From Mycetocola tolaasinivorans (GTDB lineage: Bacteria; Actinomycetota; Actinomycetes; Actinomycetales; Microbacteriaceae), in contig NZ_RCUX01000003.1 of the NCBI RefSeq assembly GCF_003667565.1, forward strand, positions 124,001 through 188,000: a DNA stretch of 64,000 nt, written 5' to 3'. Under the pieces are notes generated by a model, which did not search any database, was not told the origin of the DNA, and saw only the letters and a program-made list of their open reading frames with translations. Numbering within the stretch: the first letter of the stretch is position 1; every line of letters starts with the position of its first letter. The position numbers and the translations under genes were made by a program. Of the stretch, positions 25,661 through 35,156 are shown in pieces.

Positions 25661-26404
25661 ATGTCGAGTCTCTTTCTGCGTGAGTTTTCCGCGGCACCCG
25701 CCGTCGGCGACACCGTCACCCTCGAGGGTGCGGAGGCGAAGCATGCCGTGACCGTCAACCGTATTCGTCCGGGCGAGGAGATCTTCCTCGGCGACGGGGC
25801 CGGACTGCGGGTGCTCGCGCGCGTCACCCAGTCGTCCCCGGGGCTCCTTGAGGCCGAGGCCATCGAGGTGCGTCAGGTGCCACTGCCGACCCCCGAACTG
25901 ATTCTGGTTCAGGGGCTCGCCAAGGGGGACCGTGACGAGATGGCCGTGCAGGCCGCGACCGAGCTGGGTGTGTCCGCGGTGTATCCGTGGGCCGCCGAGC
26001 GCAGCATCTCGCGCTGGGATGCACAGAAGAGGGTCAAGGGGCGCGCCCGCTGGGCCACGATCGCCCGCGAGGCCACGAAGCAGTCGATCCGGCCGCACCT
26101 GGCGCACGTGCACGATCTGCTGGATCTCGCCGGGGTGGCCGCGTTGACCGCCGATCACGAGGTGCTGATTCTCGACCCGACCGGTCCGGTAGCCCTGACC
26201 GCGCACGTGCGGGCTCGCGCGGCCAGCGATGAACGGCCGATCGTGCTCGTGGTTGGCCCCGAGGGTGGAATCTCCCCGCGTGAGCTCGAGACGCTCGAGC
26301 GCGCCGGTGCCCACCGGGTTGTGCTGGGGGATACCATCCTGCGCACCTCGACCGCCGGGCCCGCCGCACTGTCGGTGATTACCGCACTGTTAGGGCGTTG
26401 GTAG
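25661..26404 (+). CDS. rsmE: 16S rRNA (uracil(1498)-N3)-methyltransferase
   Basis: 247 residues, starting 2 bases after the dnaJ stop. N-terminal PUA-like domain (LEGAEAKHAVTVNRIRPGEE) and C-terminal SPOUT knot with PELILVQGLAKGDRDEMAVQ, RWATIAREATKQSIRPHL, VVGPEGGISPRELE and LGDTILRTSTAG, all signatures of RsmE. Methylates U1498 of 16S rRNA within the 30S subunit. Standard hrcA-dnaJ-rsmE operon. Confidence 0.96.
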   Translation: MSSLFLREFSAAPAVGDTVTLEGAEAKHAVTVNRIRPGEEIFLGDGAGLRVLARVTQSSPGLLEAEAIEVRQVPLPTPELILVQGLAKGDRDEMAVQAATELGVSAVYPWAAERSISRWDAQKRVKGRARWATIAREATKQSIRPHLAHVHDLLDLAGVAALTADHEVLILDPTGPVALTAHVRARAASDERPIVLVVGPEGGISPRELETLERAGAHRVVLGDTILRTSTAGPAALSVITALLGRW

Positions 26405-26450
26405 TGACGAATTCTTCGGCGCGCACACCCCGTGTGTTCACCTGGATCGC

Positions 26451-26456
26451 TAGGAT
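26451..26456 (+). promoter_or_regulatory. -10 box of a leaderless promoter (HIT gene)
   Basis: TAGGAT followed by 6 bases and then ATG, so transcription is predicted to start at the A of the start codon. Confidence 0.6.
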
Positions 26457-26462
26457 GGAGCC

Positions 26463-26816
26463 ATGACAGCCACCGAGCCGAGTATCTTTAGCCGCATCAT
26501 CGCCCGCGAGATTCCCGCCGACATCGTCGCTGAAACCGATCACCTGATCGCCTTCCGTGACATCGCACCGCAGGCACCGGTGCACATCCTTGTGGTGCCC
26601 AAAACCGAGGAATATGTAACTGTGGCCGAACTGGCCGCCGCCGATCCCGAGCTCCTTGCCGAGCTCGTGCTCTTCGCCCAGAACATCGCCAACGAGTTCG
26701 CCGATGGCTCCTATCGACTCGTCTTCAACTCCGGTGCCAACGCGGGCCAGACCGTTTTCCACGTGCACGCGCACGTGCTGTCCGGCAAGCTGGAAGAGGG
26801 GCGACTTGGTGCCTAA
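26463..26816 (+). CDS. HIT-family nucleotide hydrolase/transferase (HINT-like)
   Basis: 117 residues. Contains IFSRIIAREIPADIV at the N-terminus and the histidine triad HVHAHVL with His100, His102 and His104, as in HINT purine nucleoside phosphoramidases. The natural substrate is uncertain; HINT proteins hydrolyse aminoacyl-adenylate-like phosphoramidates. Overlaps the phoH start by 8 bases. A leaderless -10 immediately upstream suggests an extra promoter inside the rsmE-phoH stretch. Confidence 0.93.
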   Translation: MTATEPSIFSRIIAREIPADIVAETDHLIAFRDIAPQAPVHILVVPKTEEYVTVAELAAADPELLAELVLFAQNIANEFADGSYRLVFNSGANAGQTVFHVHAHVLSGKLEEGRLGA

Positions 26817-27927
26817 CGCGTATTCGGCCGGGCCCGCTCCCGAGGGAGAGATTCCGGCCGGTGGTACCCGCATCGAACGCCGCATCCCGATCGACGGGGT
26901 CGCGATGGTTCACCTGCTCGGCCCCGAGGACCGCCTACTCGCCACGATCGAGGGGCGATTCCCCTCGGTGGATGTCCACGTACGCGGCAATGAGGTCACC
27001 CTGTCGGGACTTCCCAACGACGTGGCTCGGGTCGAGGAACTCATCTCCGAGCTGATCGCCCTCGTGCAGGGTGGTCACACGATCGCTCCCGGTGACGTCA
27101 CCGAGTCGATCAAGATCATCGCCGATGGCGAGCAGCGTCCGAGTGACGTGCTCGGTCAAAACATCGTGTCCAGCAAGGGCAAGGCCGTGCGGCCAAAGAC
27201 CGCCGGTCAGCGCGACTACGTGGACGCCATCGACGAGTACACCATCGTGTTCGGCCTCGGTCCCGCCGGTACCGGCAAGACCTACCTCGCGATGGCGAAG
27301 GCGGTGCAGGCGCTGCTGCGCAAGGAAGTGTCGCGCATCATCCTGACCCGTCCCGCCGTGGAGGCGGGGGAGCGCCTCGGGTTCCTGCCCGGAACGCTCA
27401 GCGACAAGATCGATCCCTACCTGCGCCCGCTCTACGATGCCCTGGGCGACATGCTCGACCCGGAGACCGTGCCGAAGCTGCTGGCCGCGGGCACCGTGGA
27501 GGTCGCCCCGCTCGCCTATATGCGTGGTCGCACGCTGAACGAGGCGTTCGTGATTCTTGACGAGGCCCAGAACACCACCCCCGAACAGATGAAGATGTTC
27601 CTCACTCGGCTGGGGTTCAACTCGAAGATGGTCATCACGGGAGACGCTAGCCAGGTAGACCTCGGCACCGGCTTGAGCGGCCTCAGGGTTGCCCAGCGGG
27701 TGCTCGGTGAGGTGGAGGACATCCACTTCTCGACCCTGACCAGTGATGACGTTGTCCGCCACAGCCTGGTGGGTCACATTGTGGACGCTTACGGCGACTA
27801 CGATGCCCGTCAGGCGGCCGCCCGGCACGAGCGAGATCGTGCCGCAGAATTCGCACAGCGCGCCGAAAAGCGCACCGGAACAGGCGGCCCGAGCGGCCGC
27901 AACCCCAGGAGGGGCACCAGCTCATGA
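26809..27927 (+). CDS. phoH: PhoH-like ATPase (PhoH family, YbeZ type)
   Basis: 372 residues from the GTG at 26809, inside the 3' end of the HIT gene (AGAGG upstream). Earlier in-frame starts lie in the HIT gene and lack a ribosome site. N-terminal KH-like region (~35-90), Walker A GPAGTGKT at 151-158, ILTRPAVEAGERLGFLPG, Walker B FVILDEAQNTTPEQMK and MVITGDASQVDL. Adjacent to ybeY, as in most bacteria, where both act in rRNA and RNA metabolism. The C-terminus is Arg/Gly-rich and disordered. Confidence 0.95.
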   Translation: MPNAYSAGPAPEGEIPAGGTRIERRIPIDGVAMVHLLGPEDRLLATIEGRFPSVDVHVRGNEVTLSGLPNDVARVEELISELIALVQGGHTIAPGDVTESIKIIADGEQRPSDVLGQNIVSSKGKAVRPKTAGQRDYVDAIDEYTIVFGLGPAGTGKTYLAMAKAVQALLRKEVSRIILTRPAVEAGERLGFLPGTLSDKIDPYLRPLYDALGDMLDPETVPKLLAAGTVEVAPLAYMRGRTLNEAFVILDEAQNTTPEQMKMFLTRLGFNSKMVITGDASQVDLGTGLSGLRVAQRVLGEVEDIHFSTLTSDDVVRHSLVGHIVDAYGDYDARQAAARHERDRAAEFAQRAEKRTGTGGPSGRNPRRGTSS

Positions 27928-28385
27928 GCATTGAATTTAACAACGAGTCCGCCGTGCAGATCGACGAGGCCGCGCTGCTGCGCTTGGCCGAGTTCGCGCT
28001 GTCTGCAATGCACGTCAGTGCGGAGGCGGACCTCAACATCGTCGCCGTAGACGAGGCCGCGATGGAACAGCTGCACGTGCAGTGGATGGACGAGCCCGGC
28101 CCCACCGACGTCCTGAGCTTCCCGATGGACGAGCTGCGCCCCGGCACCCCGGAACAGCCGACCCCCGCCGGCCTGCTCGGCGACATCGTGCTCTGCCCGC
28201 AGGTGGCTGAGTCTCAGGCCGAGACCGCCGGCCACAGCACCCTCGATGAACTGCTGCTGCTCACCACCCACGGCATCCTGCACCTGCTGGGTTACGATCA
28301 CGCCGAGCCCGAGGAGAAGCGCGAGATGTTCGGTATTCAGCGCGACATCCTGCTGGGATTCCACGTACAGGAGCGACGGTCCTAG
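27924..28385 (+). CDS. ybeY: Endoribonuclease YbeY (rRNA maturation and quality control)
   Basis: 153 residues, start overlapping phoH by 4 bases. Zinc site H-x3-H-x5-H: His116, His120, His126 in THGILHLLGYDH. The conserved TDVLSFPMDE also fits. A metallo-endoribonuclease acting on the 3' end of 16S rRNA and on defective ribosomes. Neighbours phoH and era support this. Confidence 0.96.
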   Translation: MSIEFNNESAVQIDEAALLRLAEFALSAMHVSAEADLNIVAVDEAAMEQLHVQWMDEPGPTDVLSFPMDELRPGTPEQPTPAGLLGDIVLCPQVAESQAETAGHSTLDELLLLTTHGILHLLGYDHAEPEEKREMFGIQRDILLGFHVQERRS

Positions 28386-28436
28386 GCCGCCGATGAGTGC
28401 CCACATAGCCGCCTCTCACTCGGGGTGGAGCCACGC

Positions 28437-29762
28437 ATGAGCGAACTGCTGACCGCGCTGGTCGCACTCCTCCTCGTGGCGTTTGCCGCGCTCATGGCCG
28501 CCGGTGATGCGGCGATTTCGGTAAAGTCGCGCAGCGACATCCTGGAACTCGCCGAAAACGCTCGATCGGCTCGTTCGCTGCGCGCCATCGCCGCTGATCC
28601 GGGTGCCCACCTCAACGCGCTGGCGTTCATCCGCATCATGGCTGAGTCCACGGCCGCCGTGCTGATCACGCTGGAGATTTCGGCTCGCCTCGATAACTTC
28701 TGGCTCGCGCTGGCGATCTCCGCGCTCATGATGACCGTGGTGTCCTTCATTCTGGTGGGCGCGAGCCCGCGTACCGTTGGGCGCCTCCACGCCGATGGCC
28801 TGCTGCGCTTTTCGGCGCCGCTGCTGCACGCCGTGCGCGTGCTGCTCGGTCCGCTCGCCAATGCCCTGGTGCACCTGGGTAACCGCGTGACCCCCGGCAC
28901 CTCGCGCGCGGTGACGTTCAACAACGAGGAGCAGCTGCTCTCGATGGTGGATGAGGCTACCGAGCTCGACGTCCTCGAGGAGGACGACCGCGAGCTCATT
29001 CACTCGATCTTCGAGTTCAACGACACCATCGCTCGCGAAATCATGGTGCCCCGCACGGACATGATCACCATCGAGGCCGAAACCTCGGTTAACGCGGCGA
29101 TGAGCCTGTTCCTGAGTACCGGGGTGTCGCGGATTCCGGTGATCGATGGCTCGGCCGACGTTATCGTCGGTGTGCTCTACCTGCGCGATATTGCCCGCAT
29201 TACCCACGAGCGGGAGGATGCCGCCCGCGAACTCGCGGTGCGCGATCACGCGCGCCCGGCGAGCTTCGTGCCGGACTCCGCAAAGGCCGACGATCTGCTG
29301 CGCCGCATGCAGCTCGAATCGAACCACCTCGCGCTCGTGGTGGACGAGTACGGCGGAATCGCCGGTCTCGTCACGCTCGAAGACATCATCGAGGAGCTCG
29401 TCGGTGATATCTCCGACGAGTACGACTCCGAGAGCGATGAGATCGAGGAGATCTCCCCGGGCCTGTTCCGGGTCAGCGCCCGCCTGCCGGTGGATGAGCT
29501 CGGCGAGATCTTCGATCAGGAACTCGAGGATGAGGACGTCGACACCGTCGGCGGACTGATTGCCAAGGCGCTCGGCCGCCTGCCCGAGGTGGGCTCGGTT
29601 GCCCGCGTTGCCGGTCTCTCGCTCACCGCCGAGCGCACCGAGGGCCGTCGCGGCCGCGTGACCACCGTCCTCGTCTCTCGGGTATCCGCGGATACCCCCG
29701 CCGAGGGCGGCCCCGCCGACTCGGTTCCCACGCATTCGGACGGCCCCGGCTCAGACTCCTGA
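28437..29762 (+). CDS. CNNM/HlyC-CorC family transporter-associated protein (DUF21-CBS-CorC)
   Basis: 441 residues from ATG 28437, preceded by GGGGTGGAG. DUF21 membrane domain with three to four helices (1-~145), a CBS pair (~180-330: REIMVPRTDMITIEAE and LVVDEYGGIAGLVTLEDIIEE as two pieces), and a C-terminal CorC_HlyC domain (FRVSARLPVDELGEIF, TVGGLI). Thought to export or control Mg2+/divalent cations. Between ybeY and era, the usual actinobacterial position. The far C-terminus is a disordered Pro/Ser/Asp tail. Confidence 0.93.
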   Translation: MSELLTALVALLLVAFAALMAAGDAAISVKSRSDILELAENARSARSLRAIAADPGAHLNALAFIRIMAESTAAVLITLEISARLDNFWLALAISALMMTVVSFILVGASPRTVGRLHADGLLRFSAPLLHAVRVLLGPLANALVHLGNRVTPGTSRAVTFNNEEQLLSMVDEATELDVLEEDDRELIHSIFEFNDTIAREIMVPRTDMITIEAETSVNAAMSLFLSTGVSRIPVIDGSADVIVGVLYLRDIARITHEREDAARELAVRDHARPASFVPDSAKADDLLRRMQLESNHLALVVDEYGGIAGLVTLEDIIEELVGDISDEYDSESDEIEEISPGLFRVSARLPVDELGEIFDQELEDEDVDTVGGLIAKALGRLPEVGSVARVAGLSLTAERTEGRRGRVTTVLVSRVSADTPAEGGPADSVPTHSDGPGSDS

Positions 29763-29820
29763 GCCTCACGCCGCCCACCCACCCCGATCACACCGCGCAC
29801 CCGCGTGGAGAGGACACAGC

Positions 29821-30750
29821 ATGACCACCGAAGAACCCACCCGTAAGCCGCGCGGCGGCTTCCCGAAGTACCGCTCGGGCTTCGTCTCGTTTGTGGGCCG
29901 CCCCAATGTGGGCAAGTCGACCCTGACCAACGCACTCGTCGGCGAGAAGGTGGCGATCACCAGCGCCAAGCCGCAGACCACCCGTCGCGCGATCCGCGGC
30001 ATCGTGCACCGCGACCACGGCCAGCTCGTGATCGTCGATACCCCCGGTATCCACCGACCGCGCACCCTGCTGGGTCAGCGCCTGAACGACCTCGTGCAGA
30101 ACACCCTGAGCGACGTCGACGTCATCGGTTTCTGCCTTCCGGCCAACGAAAAGCTTGGCCCGGGTGACCGCTTCATCAGCGAGCAGCTCGACCTCTACCC
30201 GCGCGCCAAGAAGGTCGCGATCGTCACCAAGGTGGACACCACCGGTGGCGCGAGCATCGCGAGCCAGCTCCTCGCCGTGCAGGAGCTGCGTCAGTGGGAC
30301 CTCATCATCCCGGTTTCCGCCGTGACCGACGACCAGCTCGATGTGCTGACCGATGAGCTGATCAAGCTCATGCCCGTGGGTGGCGCGCTGTACCCCGAGG
30401 AGGCCGTGACCGACGAGAGCGACGAGGATCGCATCGCCGAGTTCATTCGCGAGGCCGCCCTTGAGGGCGTCCACGACGAGCTGCCGCACTCGCTGGCCGT
30501 GACCCTGGACGAGATGATCGAGCGCGAGGACAAGGATCTCCTCGAGATTTACGCGAACCTCTTCGTCGAGCGTGACAGCCAGAAGGGCATCATCATCGGC
30601 AACAAGGGCCAGCGCCTGCGCGAGGTTGGCCAGGTCGCCCGCGAGCAGATCGAGGATCTGCTCGGCCGCAAGGTGTTCCTGTCGCTGCGCGTCAAGGTGG
30701 CCAAGGAGTGGCAGCGCGACCCGAACCAGCTGGGTCGTCTCGGCTTCTAG
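29821..30750 (+). CDS. era: GTPase Era
   Basis: 309 residues. G1 GRPNVGKST at 26-34, switch region KPQTTRRAIRGI, G3 DTPG, G4-like TKVDT, and a C-terminal KH domain with IIGNKGQRLREVGQVAREQI. Binds the 3' end of 16S rRNA and supports 30S maturation. Last gene of the phoH-ybeY-CNNM-era block. A typical Era length, no oddities. Confidence 0.97.
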   Translation: MTTEEPTRKPRGGFPKYRSGFVSFVGRPNVGKSTLTNALVGEKVAITSAKPQTTRRAIRGIVHRDHGQLVIVDTPGIHRPRTLLGQRLNDLVQNTLSDVDVIGFCLPANEKLGPGDRFISEQLDLYPRAKKVAIVTKVDTTGGASIASQLLAVQELRQWDLIIPVSAVTDDQLDVLTDELIKLMPVGGALYPEEAVTDESDEDRIAEFIREAALEGVHDELPHSLAVTLDEMIEREDKDLLEIYANLFVERDSQKGIIIGNKGQRLREVGQVAREQIEDLLGRKVFLSLRVKVAKEWQRDPNQLGRLGF

Positions 30751-30841
30751 CCTGCCCGACTCTGGAGGGATCGCATACATCTCCAGACTGATCTTGCCGT
30801 GGGAAGGGGGTGAGAATGGCGCGCACGTGGGTATGGCCCGG

Positions 30842-30847
30842 TAGCGT
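30842..30847 (+). promoter_or_regulatory. -10 box of a leaderless promoter (sensor kinase gene)
   Basis: TAGCGT followed by 7 bases and then GTG at 30855. This decides the start of the kinase gene over an in-frame ATG at 30816. Confidence 0.55.
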
Positions 30848-30854
30848 GGGCTTC

Positions 30855-32084
30855 GTGTTCCGTCAGCTCACCCGCATCCAACTCGTCGTCGACCTCGTCG
30901 TCGCGGTGGTGTTTGGTGCCCTGGTGGTGCCGCTCGTCTATGGCGACGGCGTCCCCGGGGTGATCCTGGTGGTGTCGATGGTGTCGGCACTCGCGCTGCG
31001 TCGTCTCTCACCCGGGCTGGCGCTCATGATCGCCTGGGTGGGAGTGATCGTTCAGCTCGGCGCTGGGATGGTTCCCAACCTCTCGAACGCCGCGATTCCG
31101 GCGGTGCTGTTTGCCTCGGGCGCGTATGGGGTTCGGCACGCGCGCTGGTGGGGGCTCGCCTCGGCGGTTCTCGGCGGCATTCTCGCGGGCTATTACACCG
31201 CGTACATCCTGATGAAGGAAAACTTCGTTGGGGGTTCCGAGAGCATCGAGGCGGGCACCCGTACCGTCATCCTGTTTGGCACGTTGGCCTCGGTGGCGGC
31301 CGTCGTGGTGCTGGCGCTGTCGTGGACGGTTGGTCTGCTGGTACGCACGGGCCGTCGTGCCCGGGCGGAGGGGCGGCAGCGCTACCTCGCCGAGCGCGAG
31401 CAGATGGCCGCGCAGCAGGCGATGTTTGCCCTCGAGGAGCGCAACCGCATCGCCCGCGACATGCACGACGTCGTGGCTCACTCGCTCGCGGTGATCATCG
31501 CGCAGTCCGATGGCGCGCGCTACGTGCACCGCGGGAATGCCGACGCCCTGGGCGGCACCCTCGAAACCGTGGCGGGCACGGCGCGCAGCGCGCTGACCGA
31601 CGTGCGCCTGCTGCTGAGCGAGCTTCGGCACAGCCAGGGCGATGGCCCGCAGCCTGTGCTCAGCGACCTCGGTGGTCTGATCGAACAGATGCGTTCGACC
31701 GGCCTCGAGGTGCACTACCTCGAATCCGGGGTCCTGATCCCGCTGCCCACCGGCCAGCAGATTGCGCTCTACCGCATCGTGCAGGAATCGCTCACAAACG
31801 CACTGCGTCACGGCGATCGTCGCAGCCCGGTGCTGCTGCACTTCCACTGGCGCGCGGACGCGCTGACCGTGCAGATCGATAACGCCACCCTCCCGCCAAA
31901 CCCCGCGGCACCCTCCCGCGGTGGCGGGCACGGCCTGCCGGGCATGCAGGAGCGCGCAGCCCTCGCCGGGGGATCCGTAAACTTCACCGGGCCCAGCCCG
32001 GCCAATGCCTATCATTTTGTGGTGAACGTACACATGCCCGCGGGCACGGTGCGCTCATCCGCCGTTCGAAGGGACACCCCATGA
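30855..32084 (+). CDS. Sensor histidine kinase (NarL/DesK type, HisKA_3)
   Basis: 409 residues from GTG 30855. Four or five membrane helices in residues 10-165, a short coiled-coil, then EERNRIARDMHDVVAHSLAV with phospho-acceptor His204, an N-box in YRIVQESLTNALRHG and a G-box-like GGGHGLPGMQERAAL. A start at 30816 (AAGGGGG upstream) would add 13 residues. Overlaps the response-regulator start by 4 bases. Such pairs often control the adjacent ABC exporter, here at 32913-35137 (inference). Confidence 0.88.
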   Translation: MFRQLTRIQLVVDLVVAVVFGALVVPLVYGDGVPGVILVVSMVSALALRRLSPGLALMIAWVGVIVQLGAGMVPNLSNAAIPAVLFASGAYGVRHARWWGLASAVLGGILAGYYTAYILMKENFVGGSESIEAGTRTVILFGTLASVAAVVVLALSWTVGLLVRTGRRARAEGRQRYLAEREQMAAQQAMFALEERNRIARDMHDVVAHSLAVIIAQSDGARYVHRGNADALGGTLETVAGTARSALTDVRLLLSELRHSQGDGPQPVLSDLGGLIEQMRSTGLEVHYLESGVLIPLPTGQQIALYRIVQESLTNALRHGDRRSPVLLHFHWRADALTVQIDNATLPPNPAAPSRGGGHGLPGMQERAALAGGSVNFTGPSPANAYHFVVNVHMPAGTVRSSAVRRDTP

Positions 32085-32770
32085 CCGCGATTCGTGTCGC
32101 CCTGGTAGACGACCAGGCACTGTTCCGTGCCGGAATCAAGATGCTCATCGACTCCCAGGCCGACCTGGAGTTCGCCGGGGAGGCGGCCGACGGCCAGGAC
32201 GGCATCGTGCTGGTGCGCGACACTCGACCCGACGTCGTGCTGATGGACGTGCGCATGCCCGTGATGGACGGCATTGCCGCCACAGCCGCCATTCTCGAGG
32301 AGGCCGATCGCCTGGGTCAGCCGGCACCGAAGATCGTGGTGCTCACCACGTTTGACCTCGACGAGGGCGCGGCACGAGCCCTGCGCATCGGGGCGAGCGG
32401 GTTCCTGCTGAAGGACACCCAGCCGGAGTTTCTGCTGGCCGCGATCCGCACCGTGTATGCCGGCAGCGCCGTCATTGCGCCGGGAGCGGTGCACGATCTC
32501 TTCAGCTCGGTATCGGCCGCGCCGCCGCGTCGAGCGGTGCCCGAGTCCTACTCGACCCTCACCGGCCGCGAGACGGAGATATTCCACCTCGCCGCCGCGG
32601 GCCTCAGCAACACCGAGATCGCGACCCACGAGTTCCTGAGTGAGGCGACGGTGAAGACCCACATCAGCCGGGTCCTCGCGAAGCTCTCGCTGCGCGATCG
32701 CGTGCAGCTGGTGGTTTTTGCCTATGAGCACGGGTTGAACCAGCCCGGGGGAGACGCCGCGGCTCGCTAG
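32081..32770 (+). CDS. LuxR/NarL-family response regulator
   Basis: 229 residues. Receiver with Asp10/Asp11, phospho-acceptor Asp56 (VVLMDVRMP), a TT pair near 89-90 and Lys111; C-terminal LuxR HTH (LTGRETEIFHLAAAGLSNTE, then EATVKTHISRVLAKLSLRDR). Partner of the kinase gene it overlaps. A 57-base inverted-repeat region and an ABC exporter follow and are its likeliest target. Confidence 0.94.
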   Translation: MTAIRVALVDDQALFRAGIKMLIDSQADLEFAGEAADGQDGIVLVRDTRPDVVLMDVRMPVMDGIAATAAILEEADRLGQPAPKIVVLTTFDLDEGAARALRIGASGFLLKDTQPEFLLAAIRTVYAGSAVIAPGAVHDLFSSVSAAPPRRAVPESYSTLTGRETEIFHLAAAGLSNTEIATHEFLSEATVKTHISRVLAKLSLRDRVQLVVFAYEHGLNQPGGDAAAR

Positions 32771-32801
32771 CCCGGAGTACAGGCCTCCGCGCGTTCAGGG
32801 T

Positions 32802-32858
32802 GTCGTCATCCTCCGTGCGCATGCGCCGAGCCCGGGGATCGCCCGGGAGGATGATGAC
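32802..32858 (+). repeat. Large inverted-repeat structure before the ABC exporter
   Basis: GTCGTCATCCTCC (32802-32814) pairs with GGAGGATGATGAC (32846-32858) through one G-U pair. The 31-base loop holds the palindromes GCGCATGCGC and CCCGGGGATCGCCCGGG. It may be a terminator for the response-regulator gene or a binding site of that regulator. Confidence 0.5.
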
Positions 32859-32900
32859 GGTTCCACCGCTGGCGCGATGCCCCGATACGGTCGGGTTTCC

Positions 32901-32906
32901 TAACCT
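32901..32906 (+). promoter_or_regulatory. -10 box of a leaderless promoter (ABC exporter)
   Basis: TAACCT, 6 bases, then ATG at 32913; no ribosome-binding site is present, which fits a leaderless mRNA. Confidence 0.6.
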
Positions 32907-32912
32907 GAAACC

Positions 32913-33674
32913 ATGACCACTGCACCCACTCAGACCGCCCGCGCGGCTCGCCTGGACTCCGTCTCCAAAACCTTCGGCACCGGTGCCGGCTCGGTGATCG
33001 CGCTCGACGCGGTCAGCCTCGATATCGAGCGCGGGAGATTCACCGCGATCATGGGCCCCTCCGGTTCGGGTAAGTCGACCCTGATGCACATTCTGGCCGG
33101 CCTCGACACCCCGACCGCGGGGCGCGTCTGGCTCGGCGACACCGAGATCGGCACCCTTGATGACGTGGCGCTCACCCTCGTTCGGCGTGAGCGCATGGGC
33201 TTCGTCTTTCAATCGTTCAATCTGGTGCCCACCCTCACCGCCTGGGAAAACATTGTGCTGCCGTTCGAGCTGGGCGGGCGGCGCATCTCCGCGGCCGATC
33301 GGGAGTGGATCGAGGGCCTGTGTGCGAGCCTGGGGCTCGCCGAGCGCCTCGAGCACCGACCGCATCAGCTCTCCGGTGGCCAGCAGCAGCGGGTGGCGAT
33401 CATTCGCGCGCTCGCGACGCGACCGGACGTCATCTTCGCCGATGAGCCCACCGGTGCGCTGGATTCACGCACGAGCCGTGAGGTGCTCGCCCTGCTGGCC
33501 GATGCCTGCGCGCGTTTCGGACAGACGATCGCGATGGTGACGCATGATCCGGTGGCGGCGAGCTACGCCGATCGTATTCTGGTACTCGCCGACGGCTCGA
33601 TCCGGCACGATATCGGCCGCACCTCGGCCGCCGAGGTCTCGGCACTCATGCTCTCCCTCGAGGCCGCGGCGTGA
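32913..33674 (+). CDS. ABC transporter ATP-binding protein (LolD/MacB type)
   Basis: 253 residues. Walker [13 protein letters not shown] near 49-60, Q-loop [18 protein letters not shown], signature [11 protein letters not shown], Walker [15 protein letters not shown]-loop VTHDP. The ADEPTGALD form marks the MacB/LolD/FtsE-like exporters and mechanotransmitters. The permease start overlaps its stop by 4 bases. Probably exports or senses a lipid or antimicrobial peptide under the preceding two-component system. Confidence 0.93.
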   Translation: MTTAPTQTARAARLDSVSKTFGTGAGSVIALDAVSLDIERGRFTAIMGPSGSGKSTLMHILAGLDTPTAGRVWLGDTEIGTLDDVALTLVRRERMGFVFQSFNLVPTLTAWENIVLPFELGGRRISAADREWIEGLCASLGLAERLEHRPHQLSGGQQQRVAIIRALATRPDVIFADEPTGALDSRTSREVLALLADACARFGQTIAMVTHDPVAASYADRILVLADGSIRHDIGRTSAAEVSALMLSLEAAA

Positions 33675-35137
33675 GCGTCCAGGCTCCGGATGTCCGCGAG
33701 CGCCCCGTGCGTGCGGCGCGGGCCGGCGGGCGACGTGGCGGTGCCGGACTCGCGCGCATGCGCCTGCGCGACTACCGGGCGAGTTTGATCGTTGCGGCGC
33801 TTTCGGGCGCATTTGGTGCCGCGCTGGTGATTGGGACCGGGGTCATGGCGGACGCGATCACCGCGAACAGCCTGTCCTCGAAGGACTCGGTGAAGATCAC
33901 CGTGCTCGTGGTCGCGTCGGTGTTTTTCGCGATCGCCGTATACGTGTCGGCGGTGGTGACGGCAAACACCGTCGCCACGGTGATCGCCGGCCGCATTCGC
34001 GAAATTGCCCTGTACCGGCTGATCGGTGCCGCCTCGTCTCGGTTGCGACTGGGCATTGCCCGCGAGGGGCTCGTGGTGGCGGCGATCGGAGCCCTGCTGG
34101 GCACGGCCGTGGTGTTTGTGGCGGGACTGGTGATCGTACCCGCCCTGGTGGCCGGCGGGGTGCTGCCCGAGGCCACCTACACGGTCGCGGATCCGCTGCT
34201 GATCGCCCCGACCGCGGTCACGATCGCGATGGGATTCCTGTCGTCTTGGGCCGGCTCTCAGCGGGTGGGGCAGGTGACGCCCATCCAGGCCCTCGGCGTG
34301 GCTGCCGCTGATCCCACCCGGCGTATGTCCGGCGCACGCCGGGTGTTTGCCGCACTCTTCCTGGTGTCCGGCCTGGTGGCACTCGCCGGTGGCGTGGTCC
34401 TGGGGCTCACCAGCCCGCTGGGTGTGCTGGTGGGGCTGGTGGGGGGCATCGTCTCGTTTACGGGTGTCGTGATGGTGTCTCCGGTCCTGATGCCGGCGCT
34501 GCTTCGCCTGACCGGAGGGCTGCTCGGGCGCGGCCCGGTGGGGCGAATCGCCGCGGCCAACGCCGTGCGCTACCCCGAGCGCAGCGCCCGCAGTATGGTG
34601 GGCGTGGTGATCGGCGTGACCCTCGTGACGATGTTCGCGGTGGCCTCCTCGACCTACGTGCAGATGATGCTCGGTATTGGCGACGAGCATCCGGAGTACG
34701 CCGCGGAGATGGACCAGGTCCTCACGATGACGCTGGCCATTTTCTCGGGGCTGTTTGGTTTCTCGGCACTCATCGCGGCGGTGGGGCTCGTGAACAACCT
34801 CGCGCTCGGCGTGATTCAGCGTGGGCCCGAACTCGGGCTGCTGCGCACCCTCGGTTTTACGACGCGTCAGATTCGCCGAATGATCGTGGCCGAATCCCTG
34901 CAGATGACCCTGGCATCCACGGTGTTTGGGGTGCTGCTGGGAATCTTCTACGGATGGGCCGGGGCACAGGCGACGCTCGGGGCGCAGCTGGGGCAGGGCC
35001 TCGTGGTCCCGACCATCCCGTGGGCGGTAATCGGCACGATTTTGGGCCTTGCGCTGGCCGTGGGCGTGCTCGCATCTCTCGCTCCGTCACGTCATGCGAC
35101 CCGGGGGAGCGCGGTCGCGGCGCTCAGCGCAGACTAG
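33671..35137 (+). CDS. FtsX/MacB-like ABC transporter permease
   Basis: 488 residues with about eight to ten membrane helices arranged as two FtsX-type repeats: helices near residues 38-60, 75-100 and 130-155, then 230-280, and a C-terminal set with QRGPELGLLRTLGFTTRQIRRMIVAES, the conserved MacB/FtsX coupling segment; the first repeat has REIALYRLIGAASSRLRLGI in the same place. The extracellular loops are short, so this is the compact actinobacterial form. GTG start, coupled to the ATPase gene. Ligand unknown. Confidence 0.9.
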   Translation: MSVQAPDVRERPVRAARAGGRRGGAGLARMRLRDYRASLIVAALSGAFGAALVIGTGVMADAITANSLSSKDSVKITVLVVASVFFAIAVYVSAVVTANTVATVIAGRIREIALYRLIGAASSRLRLGIAREGLVVAAIGALLGTAVVFVAGLVIVPALVAGGVLPEATYTVADPLLIAPTAVTIAMGFLSSWAGSQRVGQVTPIQALGVAAADPTRRMSGARRVFAALFLVSGLVALAGGVVLGLTSPLGVLVGLVGGIVSFTGVVMVSPVLMPALLRLTGGLLGRGPVGRIAAANAVRYPERSARSMVGVVIGVTLVTMFAVASSTYVQMMLGIGDEHPEYAAEMDQVLTMTLAIFSGLFGFSALIAAVGLVNNLALGVIQRGPELGLLRTLGFTTRQIRRMIVAESLQMTLASTVFGVLLGIFYGWAGAQATLGAQLGQGLVVPTIPWAVIGTILGLALAVGVLASLAPSRHATRGSAVAALSAD

Positions 35138-35156
35138 GGCTGGCGGGGGTTCCGGC

